64,000 nucleotides of DNA, from NCBI RefSeq assembly GCF_003367355.1, contig NZ_CP031413.1, positions 1,054,001 through 1,118,000 on the forward strand, read 5' to 3'. Numbering within the stretch: position 1 is the stretch's first letter; each line of letters begins with the position of its first letter. Of this stretch, positions 38,584 to 47,406 are shown piece after piece. The notes beneath the pieces were generated by a model. It searched no databases. It had not been told where the DNA came from and saw only the letters and a program-made list of their open reading frames with translations. This DNA comes from Lysobacter sp. TY2-98. GTDB taxonomy: Bacteria; Pseudomonadota; Gammaproteobacteria; Xanthomonadales; Xanthomonadaceae. Made by a program: the position numbers and the translations under genes.

Positions 38584-39973
38584 TGAGGTAGTAGAGCGCG
38601 ATTACGACCAGCACCGCGGCCGTCTTGATCAACGTGACCGCGAAGATGTCGCGATACGCCTGACGGTGCGTCAGGCCGGTCACTGCGAGCACCGTGATCA
38701 CGGCGCCGTTGTGCGGCAGCGTGTCCATGCCGCCCGATGCCATCGCCGCGACGCGATGCAGCACGTCCATGGGAATGCCTGCGGCCTGTGCCTGCGCCAT
38801 GAACTGCTGCGCCATCGCCGCCAGCGCGATGCCCATGCCGCCCGAGGCCGAGCCGGTGATGCCGGCGAGCGATGTCACCGTCACCGCCGTGTTGAGCAGC
38901 GGATTCGGGATCGACGACAGCGCGTTCGAGACGACGAGGAAGCCCGGCAGCGCGGCGATCACCGCACCGAAACCGTATTCCGACGCGGTGTTCATCGACG
39001 CCAGCAATGCGCCGCCGATCGCGGCCTTGCTGCCTTCGACGAAACGCGACGTCACCGGCTTCCATGCGAGCACGAGCACGCTGGCGATGCCGATCAGCAA
39101 CGCGCCCTCGACCGCCCACACGCCGGCGACCTTCGCGGTTTCCTGCACGACGGGTGCGGCGTCGCCAATCACCGCCGGATCGAAACTCGTCGACTTGCCG
39201 TAGAAGTCCGGAATCCACGCGGTGAACAGGCGGTTCGAAACGCCGACCAGAATCAGCGGCAACAGCGCGATCCACGCACTCGCCAGGCGATCGCCCTCGA
39301 AGCGCACGGGCTCGTTCACGAGCGTTGCGGCATCGCCGTAGCCTTCGCCTGTGGCCGCCGCCTTGCGACGCCGCGACTCGAGGTAGAGCAGTCCCACGAC
39401 AAGGATGAACACGCCGCCAAGCGAGCCGAGGACCGGTGCCGCCCACGCGGTCGTGCCGAAGAACGTCGTCGGAATGATGTTCTGGATCTGCGGCGTACCG
39501 GGCAGGGCATCCATGGTGAAAGTGAACGCGCCGAGCGCGATCGTGCCGGGAATCAGGCGCTTCGGGATGTCGCTCTGGCGGAACAGCTCCGCCGCGAACG
39601 GATACACCGCGAACACCGCGACGAACAGCGACACGCCGCCATAGGTGAGCAATGCGCAGACCAGCACGATCGACAGGATCGCGCGCTTCGCGCCGACGAC
39701 GCGGATCGTCGCGGCGACGATGGCACGCGAGAAACCCGACAGCTCGATCAGCTTCCCGAACACCGCGCCCAGCAGGAACACGGGGAAGTAGAGCTTGAGG
39801 AAGCTCACCATCTTGTCCATGAACAGGCCGGTGAACATCGGCGGCACGAGCGACGGATCGGTGAGCAGCACCGCGCCGAGCGCGGCGACGGGGGCGAACA
39901 GGATTACCGAGTGGCCGCGGTAGGCCACGAACATCAGGAAGGCCAGCGCGGCCAACACGATCAGGAAGGCCAT
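38570..39973 (-). CDS. GntP-family permease, candidate hydroxybutyrate transporter
   Basis: A 467-residue inner-membrane transporter with 12 or more helices, of the gluconate permease (GntP) superfamily. ATG 39973 is preferred because the product then begins with the first membrane helix (AFLIVLAALAFLMFVAYRGH) and GAGAG stands five bases upstream; a longer frame reaches 40030. Conserved blocks include FPVFLLGAVFGKLIELSGFS and the C-terminal GGMDTLPHNGAVITVL. Relatives next to 3-hydroxybutyrate dehydrogenase in Pseudomonas carry hydroxybutyrate, and bdh is 6.5 kb away here, so that substrate is inferred. The gene is divergent from the TonB receptor. Confidence 0.88.
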   Translation of the reverse strand: MAFLIVLAALAFLMFVAYRGHSVILFAPVAALGAVLLTDPSLVPPMFTGLFMDKMVSFLKLYFPVFLLGAVFGKLIELSGFSRAIVAATIRVVGAKRAILSIVLVCALLTYGGVSLFVAVFAVYPFAAELFRQSDIPKRLIPGTIALGAFTFTMDALPGTPQIQNIIPTTFFGTTAWAAPVLGSLGGVFILVVGLLYLESRRRKAAATGEGYGDAATLVNEPVRFEGDRLASAWIALLPLILVGVSNRLFTAWIPDFYGKSTSFDPAVIGDAAPVVQETAKVAGVWAVEGALLIGIASVLVLAWKPVTSRFVEGSKAAIGGALLASMNTASEYGFGAVIAALPGFLVVSNALSSIPNPLLNTAVTVTSLAGITGSASGGMGIALAAMAQQFMAQAQAAGIPMDVLHRVAAMASGGMDTLPHNGAVITVLAVTGLTHRQAYRDIFAVTLIKTAAVLVVIALYYLTGLV

Positions 39974-40139
39974 TGCGGCTCTCGTCCCCAGGATGCGCGC
40001 CAGTATCCGGAGCGTCGGCGACGCCGGCATTGTCCGAACGTACAACTCCCCGTCGCAGTGGACGCCGACTACCGTGCACGGCATCACGGCGCGGTCCGCC
40101 GCGCGATCACGCCATCCGGTCACTGGGGAGAGTCCTTCG

Positions 40140-42377
40140 ATGCGCCGCAAGAACGTCAGCCGTAGCCACCTCTGTCTCGCCATCGCCTGTGCGCTGCTCG
40201 CGCCGGCCGCGTGGGCGCAGGACACGACGTCCAGCACGACCAACGACAAGAACGACCCGACCGCCGAGCGCAAGCTCGACCAGATCACTGTAACCGCGCG
40301 TAAGCGCGAGGAGACGCTGCAGGAAGTGCCGGTCGCGGTCACTGCGTTCACGCCGGAAGCGCTCGACAAGCTCAACGTGCGCGACCTCGGCGACCTCGAC
40401 GCGCAGGTTCCCAACCTGACGATCTACGCCGCCCGCGGCTCGACCAGCACCGTCACCGCCTATATCCGCGGCGTCGGCCAGGCCGACCCGCTGTGGGGCG
40501 TCGATCCGGGCGTCGGCATCTACCTCGACGACGTCTACATGGCGCGTCCGCAGGGTGCGCTGCTCGACGTGTTCGACGTCGACCGCATCGAAGTGCTGCG
40601 CGGCCCGCAGGGCACGCTGTACGGCAAGAACACGATCGGCGGTGCGATCAAGTACATCTCGAAGGGCTTGCCCAAGCAGCTGGACGGCTTCGGTTCGATC
40701 ACGGTGGGCAACTACAACCAGCTCGACGTAAAGGCCGGTGTCGGCGGACCGCTGTTCGGCGAGGACAGCGGCCTGCGCGGTCGCGTGTCGGTCGCCAGCA
40801 TGAATCGCGACGGCTTCGGCACCAACCTCAATTCGGGCCAGGACGTCAGCGACAAGGAGATCAACGCGCTGCGCGCCGAGCTGGGCGCGTTTGCGGGTGA
40901 CAACTTCGACGTGCGCTTCGCGTTCGACTGGATGGATGACCAGTCCGGCGTGCGTGGCGCGAAGATGCTCGCGACGAATCCGCTCGCACCGACCACGCCG
41001 CCGCTCAACGATCGCTACGACATCCGCAGCGGCATGGGCAACGTCAACGACACGAACATGAAGGGTCTGTCGGCGACGGTGAACTGGAAGCTCAACGACG
41101 ACTTCGCGCTGAAGTACGTCGTCGCCAAGCGGGAGTCCGACACCGACACCAACATCGATTTCGACACGCTGCCGCAGCCGTTCGTCGACGTGCACGCCAC
41201 GTATTTCGACAACCAGTTCAGCAGCGAGCTGCAGCTGAATTACGACGCCGGCAAGCGCAGCCGCGGCGTCATGGGCCTGTACTGGTTCAACGGCGACGCC
41301 GGCGGCCAGGTGCTCAATCACTTCTACAACCCGCTCGTCGCCACGTCGCTGACCAATCCGCTGTTCGGCGACACGCAGGGTTACGTCAACACCAAGTCGT
41401 TCGCAGCCTACGCCGACTGGACCTTCGACCTGACCAACGAGCTCAAGCTCGATGTCGGCGCGCGCTACACCGACGAAGACAAGCACGCCGTCGCGCTCAA
41501 CCGCTTCTACACCAACGGCAGCTACACCACGTCGTGGGGCACCGCGGCGAACTTCAACAAGACGGTCAACTTCAAAAACGTCTCGCCGAAGGTCTCGCTC
41601 GACTACCAGCTCACGCCGGGCGTGATGATCTACGGCCTGGCGTCGCGCGGCTTCAAGTCGGGCGGTTACAACATCCGCGCCAACACCACGGCAGTGCCGC
41701 GTTCGGGCGAGCCGTTCCAGGACGAATCGGTGGACAGCCTGGAGCTCGGCAGCAAGATGGCGCTGCTGGACGACACGCTGTTCCTCAACCTCGCGTACTT
41801 CCACAACAACTACAAGGACATCCAGCTCTCGGTCTTCACGTCCTACACGCTGCCGAACGGCAGCCAGAGCTTCTTCGGCGACTTCACCAACGCCGGCAAG
41901 GGCACGATCCAGGGTGTGGAAGTCGAGTACCAGTGGCTGCCGACGCAGCACTGGGCGATCAGCGGCAACCTCGCCTGGCTGGACGCGAAGTACGACGAGT
42001 TCATCACCGCGGGCGTCAACGTCGCCGACTCGCAGAAGTTCACCAACGCGCCTGATTTTTCCGGTGCGATCAACGTGGAGTGGCGCACGCCGCTCGCCAA
42101 CGGCGGGGACATCTCGGCGCGCGTGGGCTACGCGTACCAGACAGATGTGTGGCCGACCACGGACCTCAGCCCGGCGATCCACCAGCCGGCCTACGGCCTG
42201 GTCAGCGCGGGCGTGATCTGGAAGATGAACGACGCGTGGTCGCTGTCGCTGCAGGGCTCGAACCTGACCGACACCGAGTACCGCACCACGGGCTACAACA
42301 TCGCCGCGTATGGCGTCCTCACGGGCTTCTACGGGGCGCCGCGCCAGTATTCGCTCACTGCGAAGTACGACTTCTGA
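40140..42377 (+). CDS. TonB-dependent outer-membrane receptor
   Basis: A 745-residue ligand-gated porin. A signal peptide ends near AAWAQ; the plug domain follows with DQITVTARKREETLQEVPVA and GVDPGVGIYLDDVYMARPQG, then a 22-stranded barrel rich in aromatic strand ends, finishing in YSLTAKYDF with the terminal Phe. GGGGAG lies ahead of ATG 40140. Substrate is unknown; the plug resembles the large xanthomonad group that imports carbohydrates or siderophores. Its position beside a GntP permease and 3-hydroxybutyrate genes raises the possibility of oligomer import. A terminator follows the stop. Confidence 0.93.
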   Translation: MRRKNVSRSHLCLAIACALLAPAAWAQDTTSSTTNDKNDPTAERKLDQITVTARKREETLQEVPVAVTAFTPEALDKLNVRDLGDLDAQVPNLTIYAARGSTSTVTAYIRGVGQADPLWGVDPGVGIYLDDVYMARPQGALLDVFDVDRIEVLRGPQGTLYGKNTIGGAIKYISKGLPKQLDGFGSITVGNYNQLDVKAGVGGPLFGEDSGLRGRVSVASMNRDGFGTNLNSGQDVSDKEINALRAELGAFAGDNFDVRFAFDWMDDQSGVRGAKMLATNPLAPTTPPLNDRYDIRSGMGNVNDTNMKGLSATVNWKLNDDFALKYVVAKRESDTDTNIDFDTLPQPFVDVHATYFDNQFSSELQLNYDAGKRSRGVMGLYWFNGDAGGQVLNHFYNPLVATSLTNPLFGDTQGYVNTKSFAAYADWTFDLTNELKLDVGARYTDEDKHAVALNRFYTNGSYTTSWGTAANFNKTVNFKNVSPKVSLDYQLTPGVMIYGLASRGFKSGGYNIRANTTAVPRSGEPFQDESVDSLELGSKMALLDDTLFLNLAYFHNNYKDIQLSVFTSYTLPNGSQSFFGDFTNAGKGTIQGVEVEYQWLPTQHWAISGNLAWLDAKYDEFITAGVNVADSQKFTNAPDFSGAINVEWRTPLANGGDISARVGYAYQTDVWPTTDLSPAIHQPAYGLVSAGVIWKMNDAWSLSLQGSNLTDTEYRTTGYNIAAYGVLTGFYGAPRQYSLTAKYDF

Positions 42378-42402
42378 CCGACGCCGAAGGCGGTCGGAGT
42401 CT

Positions 42403-42436
42403 CGACGGCGGGCCCTGTGGTCCGCCGTCGCTTTTT
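42403..42436 (+). terminator. Terminator after the TonB receptor gene
   Basis: CGACGGCGG and CCGCCGTCG pair over nine bases, with a small inner loop region, and five T follow. It lies 25 nt after the receptor stop, so the sensor kinase gene downstream needs its own promoter. Confidence 0.82.
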
Positions 42437-42542
42437 GCGCTCGCCGCGTGCGATGTGCAGCAGTGGCGTCTAAGCTCGCAGGGCAGGGGACGTTCGCCCG
42501 CGACGCACAGCCGATCCGCACTTCCATGCCCATGATGCCGCG

Positions 42543-45500
42543 ATGCTGAACCCCGGCATCGTCACCGCCGCGAGCCTCGCCTGGCTCGGCCTGATGTTCT
42601 TCGCCGCGCTGCAGGCGGAGCGACGGCCGGCGCTCGCGTCGCGCCACTGGCGCTACGTCTATGCGTTGTCGCTCGCGGTGCACTGCACGTCGTGGACGTT
42701 CTACGGCACGGTGACGCAGGCCGCGCGCTATGGATGGCCGGTGCCGCCGACGTTCGTCGGCGCGATCCTGCTGTACGCGATCGGCATCGGCGTCATGCTG
42801 CGGCTGGCGCGGCTCGCACGTGACACCAATGCTGCGTCGCTCGCCGATCTCATCGCCACGCGACTCGGCAAGGATGCGTGGCTGGCGGCCACTGTCACGC
42901 TGGTCGTCGCGCTCGGCCTCGTGCCGTACATCGCACTCCAGCTGAAAGCGGTGGCGATGAGTTTCTCGACGCTGTCGGTCGGCCACATCGCGAATGGCGG
43001 GCCGCCGTGGCGCGACAGCGCACTGTATGTCGCGATCGTGCTCGCGGTGTTCGCGATCCTGTTCGGCGCACGCCACGCGAAGGCGACGGAGCACAACCGC
43101 GGCCTCGTGTTCGCGATGGCACTGGAATCCGCGTTCAAGCTGGGCGCGATGCTCGCGGTCGGCGCGTTCGTGCTGTTCGGCGTCGACATGCCGCACGTTC
43201 CCGCGCCAACCGCCGCGACCTCGGGCGGCTTCGCGCCGCTCGTCGTGCTCGGCGCGCTCGCGATGTTCATCCTGCCGCACCAGTTCCACGTGGCGGTCGT
43301 CGAGTGCCAGGAAGAGCAGCACGTTCGCACCGCGCGCTGGGTGTTCCCGCTGTATCTGCTGCTGATCGCGCTGCCCGTGTTGCCGCTCGCGCGTGCGGGT
43401 GCCGCGCTGCTCGGGAATCGCGTGCCGTCGGACCTGTACGTGCTCGCGCTGCCGTTGTCGCAGGGCCATGAAGGGCTTGCGCTGACGGCGTTCCTCGGCG
43501 GCCTGAGCGCGGCGACCGGCATGGTCGTGGTCAGCACGCTCAGCCTCAGCCTGATGATCGGCAATCACTGGTTCGCCCCGGGCCTGCTGCGCGGCGCATG
43601 GACGCGACGTGGCGATGGCGATCTCAGCGGTCGCGTGCTCGCGCTGCGCCGCGCCGGCATCGTCGTGATCATGCTGCTGGCGTGGGCTTACAGCCGTGTC
43701 ATCGCCGGCAGTGAAGCGCTGGCGGATGTCGGCGCGGTGTCGTTCTCGGCGCTGGCCACGCTCGCACCGGCGCTCGCATTCGCAGTATGGCGGCCGCAGA
43801 CGCCGCCCCGCGCGGCGATGGTGGGCATCCTCGTCGGCTTCGCGACGTGGGCCTGGGTACTGGTGGCCCCAACGTTCTTCGAAGCATCGGTGGTCGGGCG
43901 CGGTCCGTTCGACATGGCGTGGCTGTCGCCGGACGGCTTCTTCGGATTGACCGGATGGACGCGTCTCGGCCGCGCCGTGGGCGCGAGCCTGTTTCTCGGC
44001 ACCTGCGCGACGTTGATCGGCGCGGCGTCGTGGACGGGCGCACCGCGCCGTGCCTATCGCGGGCTGGATGCCGCGACATTGCGCGCCGCCGGTCTGCGCT
44101 TCCTGCCGCGCGAGCGCGTCGCGCAGTTGCTGCATGGCGTGGGCGCCGGGCCGGTGCCCGCGCCCGTGGAAGAGCGCGTCGAGCGCGAGCTTGCCGGCGT
44201 GCTGGGTGCTGCGTCGGCACGCGTACTGCTGGACGCGGTACGGCGCGAATCGCGTGATCTGGAGACGGTCGCGACCATCGTTGGCGAGGCGTCGGCCGAC
44301 CTGCGCTTCAACCAGCGCGTGCTCGAAGCCGCACTGCAGAACATGAGCCAGGGCATCAGCGTCGTCGACGCGGAGCTGCGGCTCGTCGCATGGAATCGAC
44401 GTTATGCCGAGCTGTTCGGCTTTCCGGACGAACTGCTGCAGGTCGGTCGGCCGATCGCGGATCTGGCGCGATTCGCGATGCGCGGCATCGGCTACGCAGG
44501 TGACGTCGAGCGCGCGCTCGATCGACGTCTTGCGTTCATGCGCGCGGGCACGCTGCATCTTTCGGAACGCGTGCTGCCCGATGGCAGCATCGTCGAGATC
44601 CGCGGCAACCCCATGCCGGGCGGCGGCTTCGTCGCGACGTTCACCGACGTCACCGCGTTCCGTCGCGCGGAAGCGGGCCTGCTGCTGGCGAACGAAACGC
44701 TGGAACAACGCGTCGTCGAACGTACGACGGAACTGGAAATCGCGACGCACGAAGCCGAGCGCGCGAACCACGCGAAGAGTCGCTTCCTCGCCGCGATCGG
44801 CCACGACCTGATGCAACCGTTGCACGCTGCGCAACTGTTCGTCGATGCGCTCGGCGACGACCTCGATGATTCGCGCCAGCGCGGCACGGTGGCGCAGGTG
44901 CGCGGTGCGCTGGAATCGACGGTGGAACTGCTGTCGGGGTTGCTCGACATGTCCCGACTCGAAGCGGGTGGACTGGTGCCGCAACCGCGTGCGTTCGCGT
45001 TGGCCGATGTGCTGGATCCGCTCGCCTCGGAATTCCAGGCGATCGCCGCGGCGCGCGGCCTGCGCTTCCGCTACGTGCGCAGCGCCGCGTGGGTGAAGAC
45101 CGATCCGCAGCTGCTCCGCCGCGTGCTGCAGAACTTCCTAGCGAATGCAGTGCGGTACACCGCCGAAGGCGACGTGTTGCTCGGTGCGCGCCGTTACGGC
45201 GACGTCTTGCGCATCGAAGTGCACGATACGGGACCGGGCATCGAGGCCTCGCGCCAGCGGGAGATCTTCGAGGAATTCCGTCGTGGCGAGGACGCACCGG
45301 GGCAGGGGCTCGGCCTCGGCCTGTTCATCGCCGATCGCATCGCCGCGCTGCTGCAGGCGCCGCTGCAGCTGAGGAGCGCGCCGGGTCGCGGCACGATGTT
45401 CGCGATCACGCTCGATGCCACGCCTGTGCCGCAGCGCCCGCCGGTGCCCGCAACGCCGCAGCGCCTGGCCGGGTTGCGCGTGCTGCTGCTCGACAACGAT

Positions 45501-45857
45501 GCAGCGGCCCTCGCCGCTACCCGCGGCCTGCTCGAGCGTTGGGGCTGTGAAGTTGCCGCGGCGCGCGATCGTCGCGAAGCGATCATCGCCTGCGAAGCGA
45601 TCGATCCCGCCCTGTGGCTGCTCGACTACCACCTCGACGACGGCGACACCGGCCCCGATGTCGCGCGTCTGCTCGAAGGTCGTTTCGGTGCGCGTCCGAC
45701 GCTCGTAGTCAGTGCGGATGCGAGCGTCGACGTGCGTCGGCGCGTCGAGGACTGCGGCTATCACCTGCTCGCGAAGCCGCTGAAGCCGCTGGCGTTGAAG
45801 TCGCTGCTGGATCGTCTGGTCGTCGCGGGCGAACGGCCCGCGGTGTCGATCGACTGA
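42543..45857 (+). CDS. crbS: CrbS-like hybrid sensor kinase with sodium:solute symporter domain
   Basis: A 1104-residue membrane kinase. Residues 1-490 are a sodium:solute symporter (SSSF/SLC5) domain with about 13 helices (LAVHCTSWTFYGTVTQAARYG opens the family pattern). A PAS domain follows at about 597-700 (QNMSQGISVVDAELRLVAWN), a coiled HisKA segment with phospho-acceptor His754 in IGHDLMQPLHAAQL, an HATPase domain (QNFLANAVRY, GPGIEASRQREIFEEF) and a C-terminal receiver with Asp1028 in LLDYHLDDGDTGPDV. CrbS senses acetate and, with CrbR, activates acetyl-CoA synthetase genes. The CrbR-like gene is convergent nine bases downstream. Confidence 0.9.
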   Translation: MLNPGIVTAASLAWLGLMFFAALQAERRPALASRHWRYVYALSLAVHCTSWTFYGTVTQAARYGWPVPPTFVGAILLYAIGIGVMLRLARLARDTNAASLADLIATRLGKDAWLAATVTLVVALGLVPYIALQLKAVAMSFSTLSVGHIANGGPPWRDSALYVAIVLAVFAILFGARHAKATEHNRGLVFAMALESAFKLGAMLAVGAFVLFGVDMPHVPAPTAATSGGFAPLVVLGALAMFILPHQFHVAVVECQEEQHVRTARWVFPLYLLLIALPVLPLARAGAALLGNRVPSDLYVLALPLSQGHEGLALTAFLGGLSAATGMVVVSTLSLSLMIGNHWFAPGLLRGAWTRRGDGDLSGRVLALRRAGIVVIMLLAWAYSRVIAGSEALADVGAVSFSALATLAPALAFAVWRPQTPPRAAMVGILVGFATWAWVLVAPTFFEASVVGRGPFDMAWLSPDGFFGLTGWTRLGRAVGASLFLGTCATLIGAASWTGAPRRAYRGLDAATLRAAGLRFLPRERVAQLLHGVGAGPVPAPVEERVERELAGVLGAASARVLLDAVRRESRDLETVATIVGEASADLRFNQRVLEAALQNMSQGISVVDAELRLVAWNRRYAELFGFPDELLQVGRPIADLARFAMRGIGYAGDVERALDRRLAFMRAGTLHLSERVLPDGSIVEIRGNPMPGGGFVATFTDVTAFRRAEAGLLLANETLEQRVVERTTELEIATHEAERANHAKSRFLAAIGHDLMQPLHAAQLFVDALGDDLDDSRQRGTVAQVRGALESTVELLSGLLDMSRLEAGGLVPQPRAFALADVLDPLASEFQAIAAARGLRFRYVRSAAWVKTDPQLLRRVLQNFLANAVRYTAEGDVLLGARRYGDVLRIEVHDTGPGIEASRQREIFEEFRRGEDAPGQGLGLGLFIADRIAALLQAPLQLRSAPGRGTMFAITLDATPVPQRPPVPATPQRLAGLRVLLLDNDAAALAATRGLLERWGCEVAAARDRREAIIACEAIDPALWLLDYHLDDGDTGPDVARLLEGRFGARPTLVVSADASVDVRRRVEDCGYHLLAKPLKPLALKSLLDRLVVAGERPAVSID

Positions 45858-45866
45858 AGCGTCGGA

Positions 45867-46532
45867 TCAGGGTTCGACGAGCCGCGCCGGGTCGCTGAGT
45901 TCGAGTTCGCGCAGCACCACGCTGGCCTGCGTGCGATTACGCACGCCGAGGCGTTCGAAGATCGCCGAGAGGTGCGCTTTGACGGTGCGCTCCTGCACGT
46001 CGAGGCGGTCGGCGATCTGCTTGTTGAGCAGGCCCTGCGCGACGAGGGTGAGCACTCGGAACTGCTGCGGCGACAGGCTTGCGAGCCGCGCGGCGAGATC
46101 CGCGTCGCTCGACGAGCCCTGCGTCCGCGCCACCGAAACACGCAGCGAGGCGGGCAGCCATTGTTCGCAGGCCAGCACCGCGCGGATCGCGTCGCGCAAC
46201 TCGTCTAGGCCCGCGCTTTTCGGCAGGTAACCGGCCGCACCGTGATCCAGCGCGCGCCGCACCACCCGCGGGTCGTCATTCGCCGATACCACCACCACCG
46301 CCACGTGCGGGTACTGCGCGCGCACCGCGGCGAGCCCTGCGAGCCCATGATTGCCCGGCATGTGCAGGTCGAGCAGCACCAGATCGATGTCCGGCTCGCG
46401 CTCGAGCACAGACAGCACGCCATCGAGCGAATCCGCTTCATGCACGACGAGCCCGTCGACGGCGTCACGCGCCGCGCCGCGCAGGGCGGCCCGGAACAGC
46501 GGATGGTCGTCGGCGACGAGCAGCGCAGGCAT
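45867..46532 (-). CDS. crbR: CrbR-like LuxR-family response regulator
   Basis: A 221-residue response regulator. The receiver domain starts LLVADDHPLFRAALRGAARD with phospho-acceptor Asp near residue 58 in LVLLDLHMPGNHG; Thr/Ser and Lys switch residues are in VVVVSAN and YLPKSAG. The C-terminal LuxR HTH is LSPQQFRVLTLVAQGLLNKQ followed by RTVKAHLSAIFERLGV. Together with the adjacent SSSF kinase it forms a CrbS/CrbR (MxtR/ErdR) pair. The ATG overlaps the stop of 3-hydroxybutyrate dehydrogenase (TAATG), so regulator and enzyme are translationally coupled, linking the signal output to hydroxybutyrate breakdown. Confidence 0.9.
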   Translation of the reverse strand: MPALLVADDHPLFRAALRGAARDAVDGLVVHEADSLDGVLSVLEREPDIDLVLLDLHMPGNHGLAGLAAVRAQYPHVAVVVVSANDDPRVVRRALDHGAAGYLPKSAGLDELRDAIRAVLACEQWLPASLRVSVARTQGSSSDADLAARLASLSPQQFRVLTLVAQGLLNKQIADRLDVQERTVKAHLSAIFERLGVRNRTQASVVLRELELSDPARLVEP

Positions 46533-47311
46533 TACTGGACCGTCCAGCCCCCGTCGACGTCGATCGTGTGGCCGGTGACGTTGCGCGCAGCCGACGACAT
46601 CAGGAACGCGGTGATGCCCGCCAGCTCCTCGAACGTGATGAACACGCCCTTCGGCATCGGCTTGAGCATGACGTCGCTGACCACCTGCGACTCCGGAATG
46701 CCGCGCGTCTTCGCCTGGTCGGCGATCTGCTTGTCGACCAGCGGCGTTTTCACGTAGGTCGGGCAGATCGTGTTGACGGTGATGTCCGTATCGCTGGTTT
46801 CCAGCGCGATCACCTTCGAAAAGCCTAGCAGCCCGTGCTTGGCGGCGACGTACGCACTTTTGAACGGACTCGCGACCAGCGAGTGGATCGAACCGATGTT
46901 GATGACGCGGCCGAAGCCGCGCTCGCGCATGCCGGGCAGCACCGCACGCGTCAGGCGCGCGACGCCGATCAGCATCACCTGCACGAGCAGCTCCCACTTC
47001 TCCATCGGGAAGTCCTCGAGCCGGGCGACGTGCTGCAGCCCGGCGTTATTCACCAGCACGTCGACCGGGCGCGACACCGCAGCCAGCACGCTCGCGACGC
47101 TTTCGTCCGACGTGACATCGAGCGCGTGCGCTTCCGCGCTGTGGCCTTCGTCGCGAATGGATTTGGCGACGGCCTGCGCCGCATCGCCTGACAGGTCGGT
47201 CACGACGACGTGGTGGCCGTCGCGCGCGAGCTCCGTCGCGATGCCAGCGCCGATGCCGCTGCCGGCGCCGGTCACGAGCACGCAGCGCGGCGTGGATGCG
47301 AATTCGGTCAT
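46532..47311 (-). CDS. bdhA: 3-hydroxybutyrate dehydrogenase
   Basis: SDR enzyme oxidising (R)-3-hydroxybutyrate to acetoacetate with NAD. The 259-residue protein has the nucleotide motif GAGSGIGAGIA, the NNAGLQHVARLEDFP block, the catalytic Ser in GSIHSLVASPFK and Tyr-Lys in AYVAAKHGLLGF, plus the family-specific CPTYVKTPLVDKQIADQ and PKGVFITFEELAG. AGGAGG stands five bases ahead of ATG 47311; a longer frame is ignored. It is upstream of and coupled to the response regulator, and divergent from the oligomer hydrolase gene, which supplies its substrate. Confidence 0.95.
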   Translation of the reverse strand: MTEFASTPRCVLVTGAGSGIGAGIATELARDGHHVVVTDLSGDAAQAVAKSIRDEGHSAEAHALDVTSDESVASVLAAVSRPVDVLVNNAGLQHVARLEDFPMEKWELLVQVMLIGVARLTRAVLPGMRERGFGRVINIGSIHSLVASPFKSAYVAAKHGLLGFSKVIALETSDTDITVNTICPTYVKTPLVDKQIADQAKTRGIPESQVVSDVMLKPMPKGVFITFEELAGITAFLMSSAARNVTGHTIDVDGGWTVQ

Positions 47312-47406
47312 GGGGTCCTCCTGCGCCCAGCCTACCAACGCGCGATGTCGGGCGCGTGGTACGAACGTACGATGCCGCCGCGGCGGCCGCTTGCTAGGGT
47401 GGTCGA

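Noticed and set aside
40107..44984. A very long minus-strand open frame (over 1600 codons)
   Set aside because: It lies opposite the TonB receptor and CrbS-like genes. Its product is His/Arg-rich low-complexity sequence with no domains, typical of antisense frames in GC-rich DNA.
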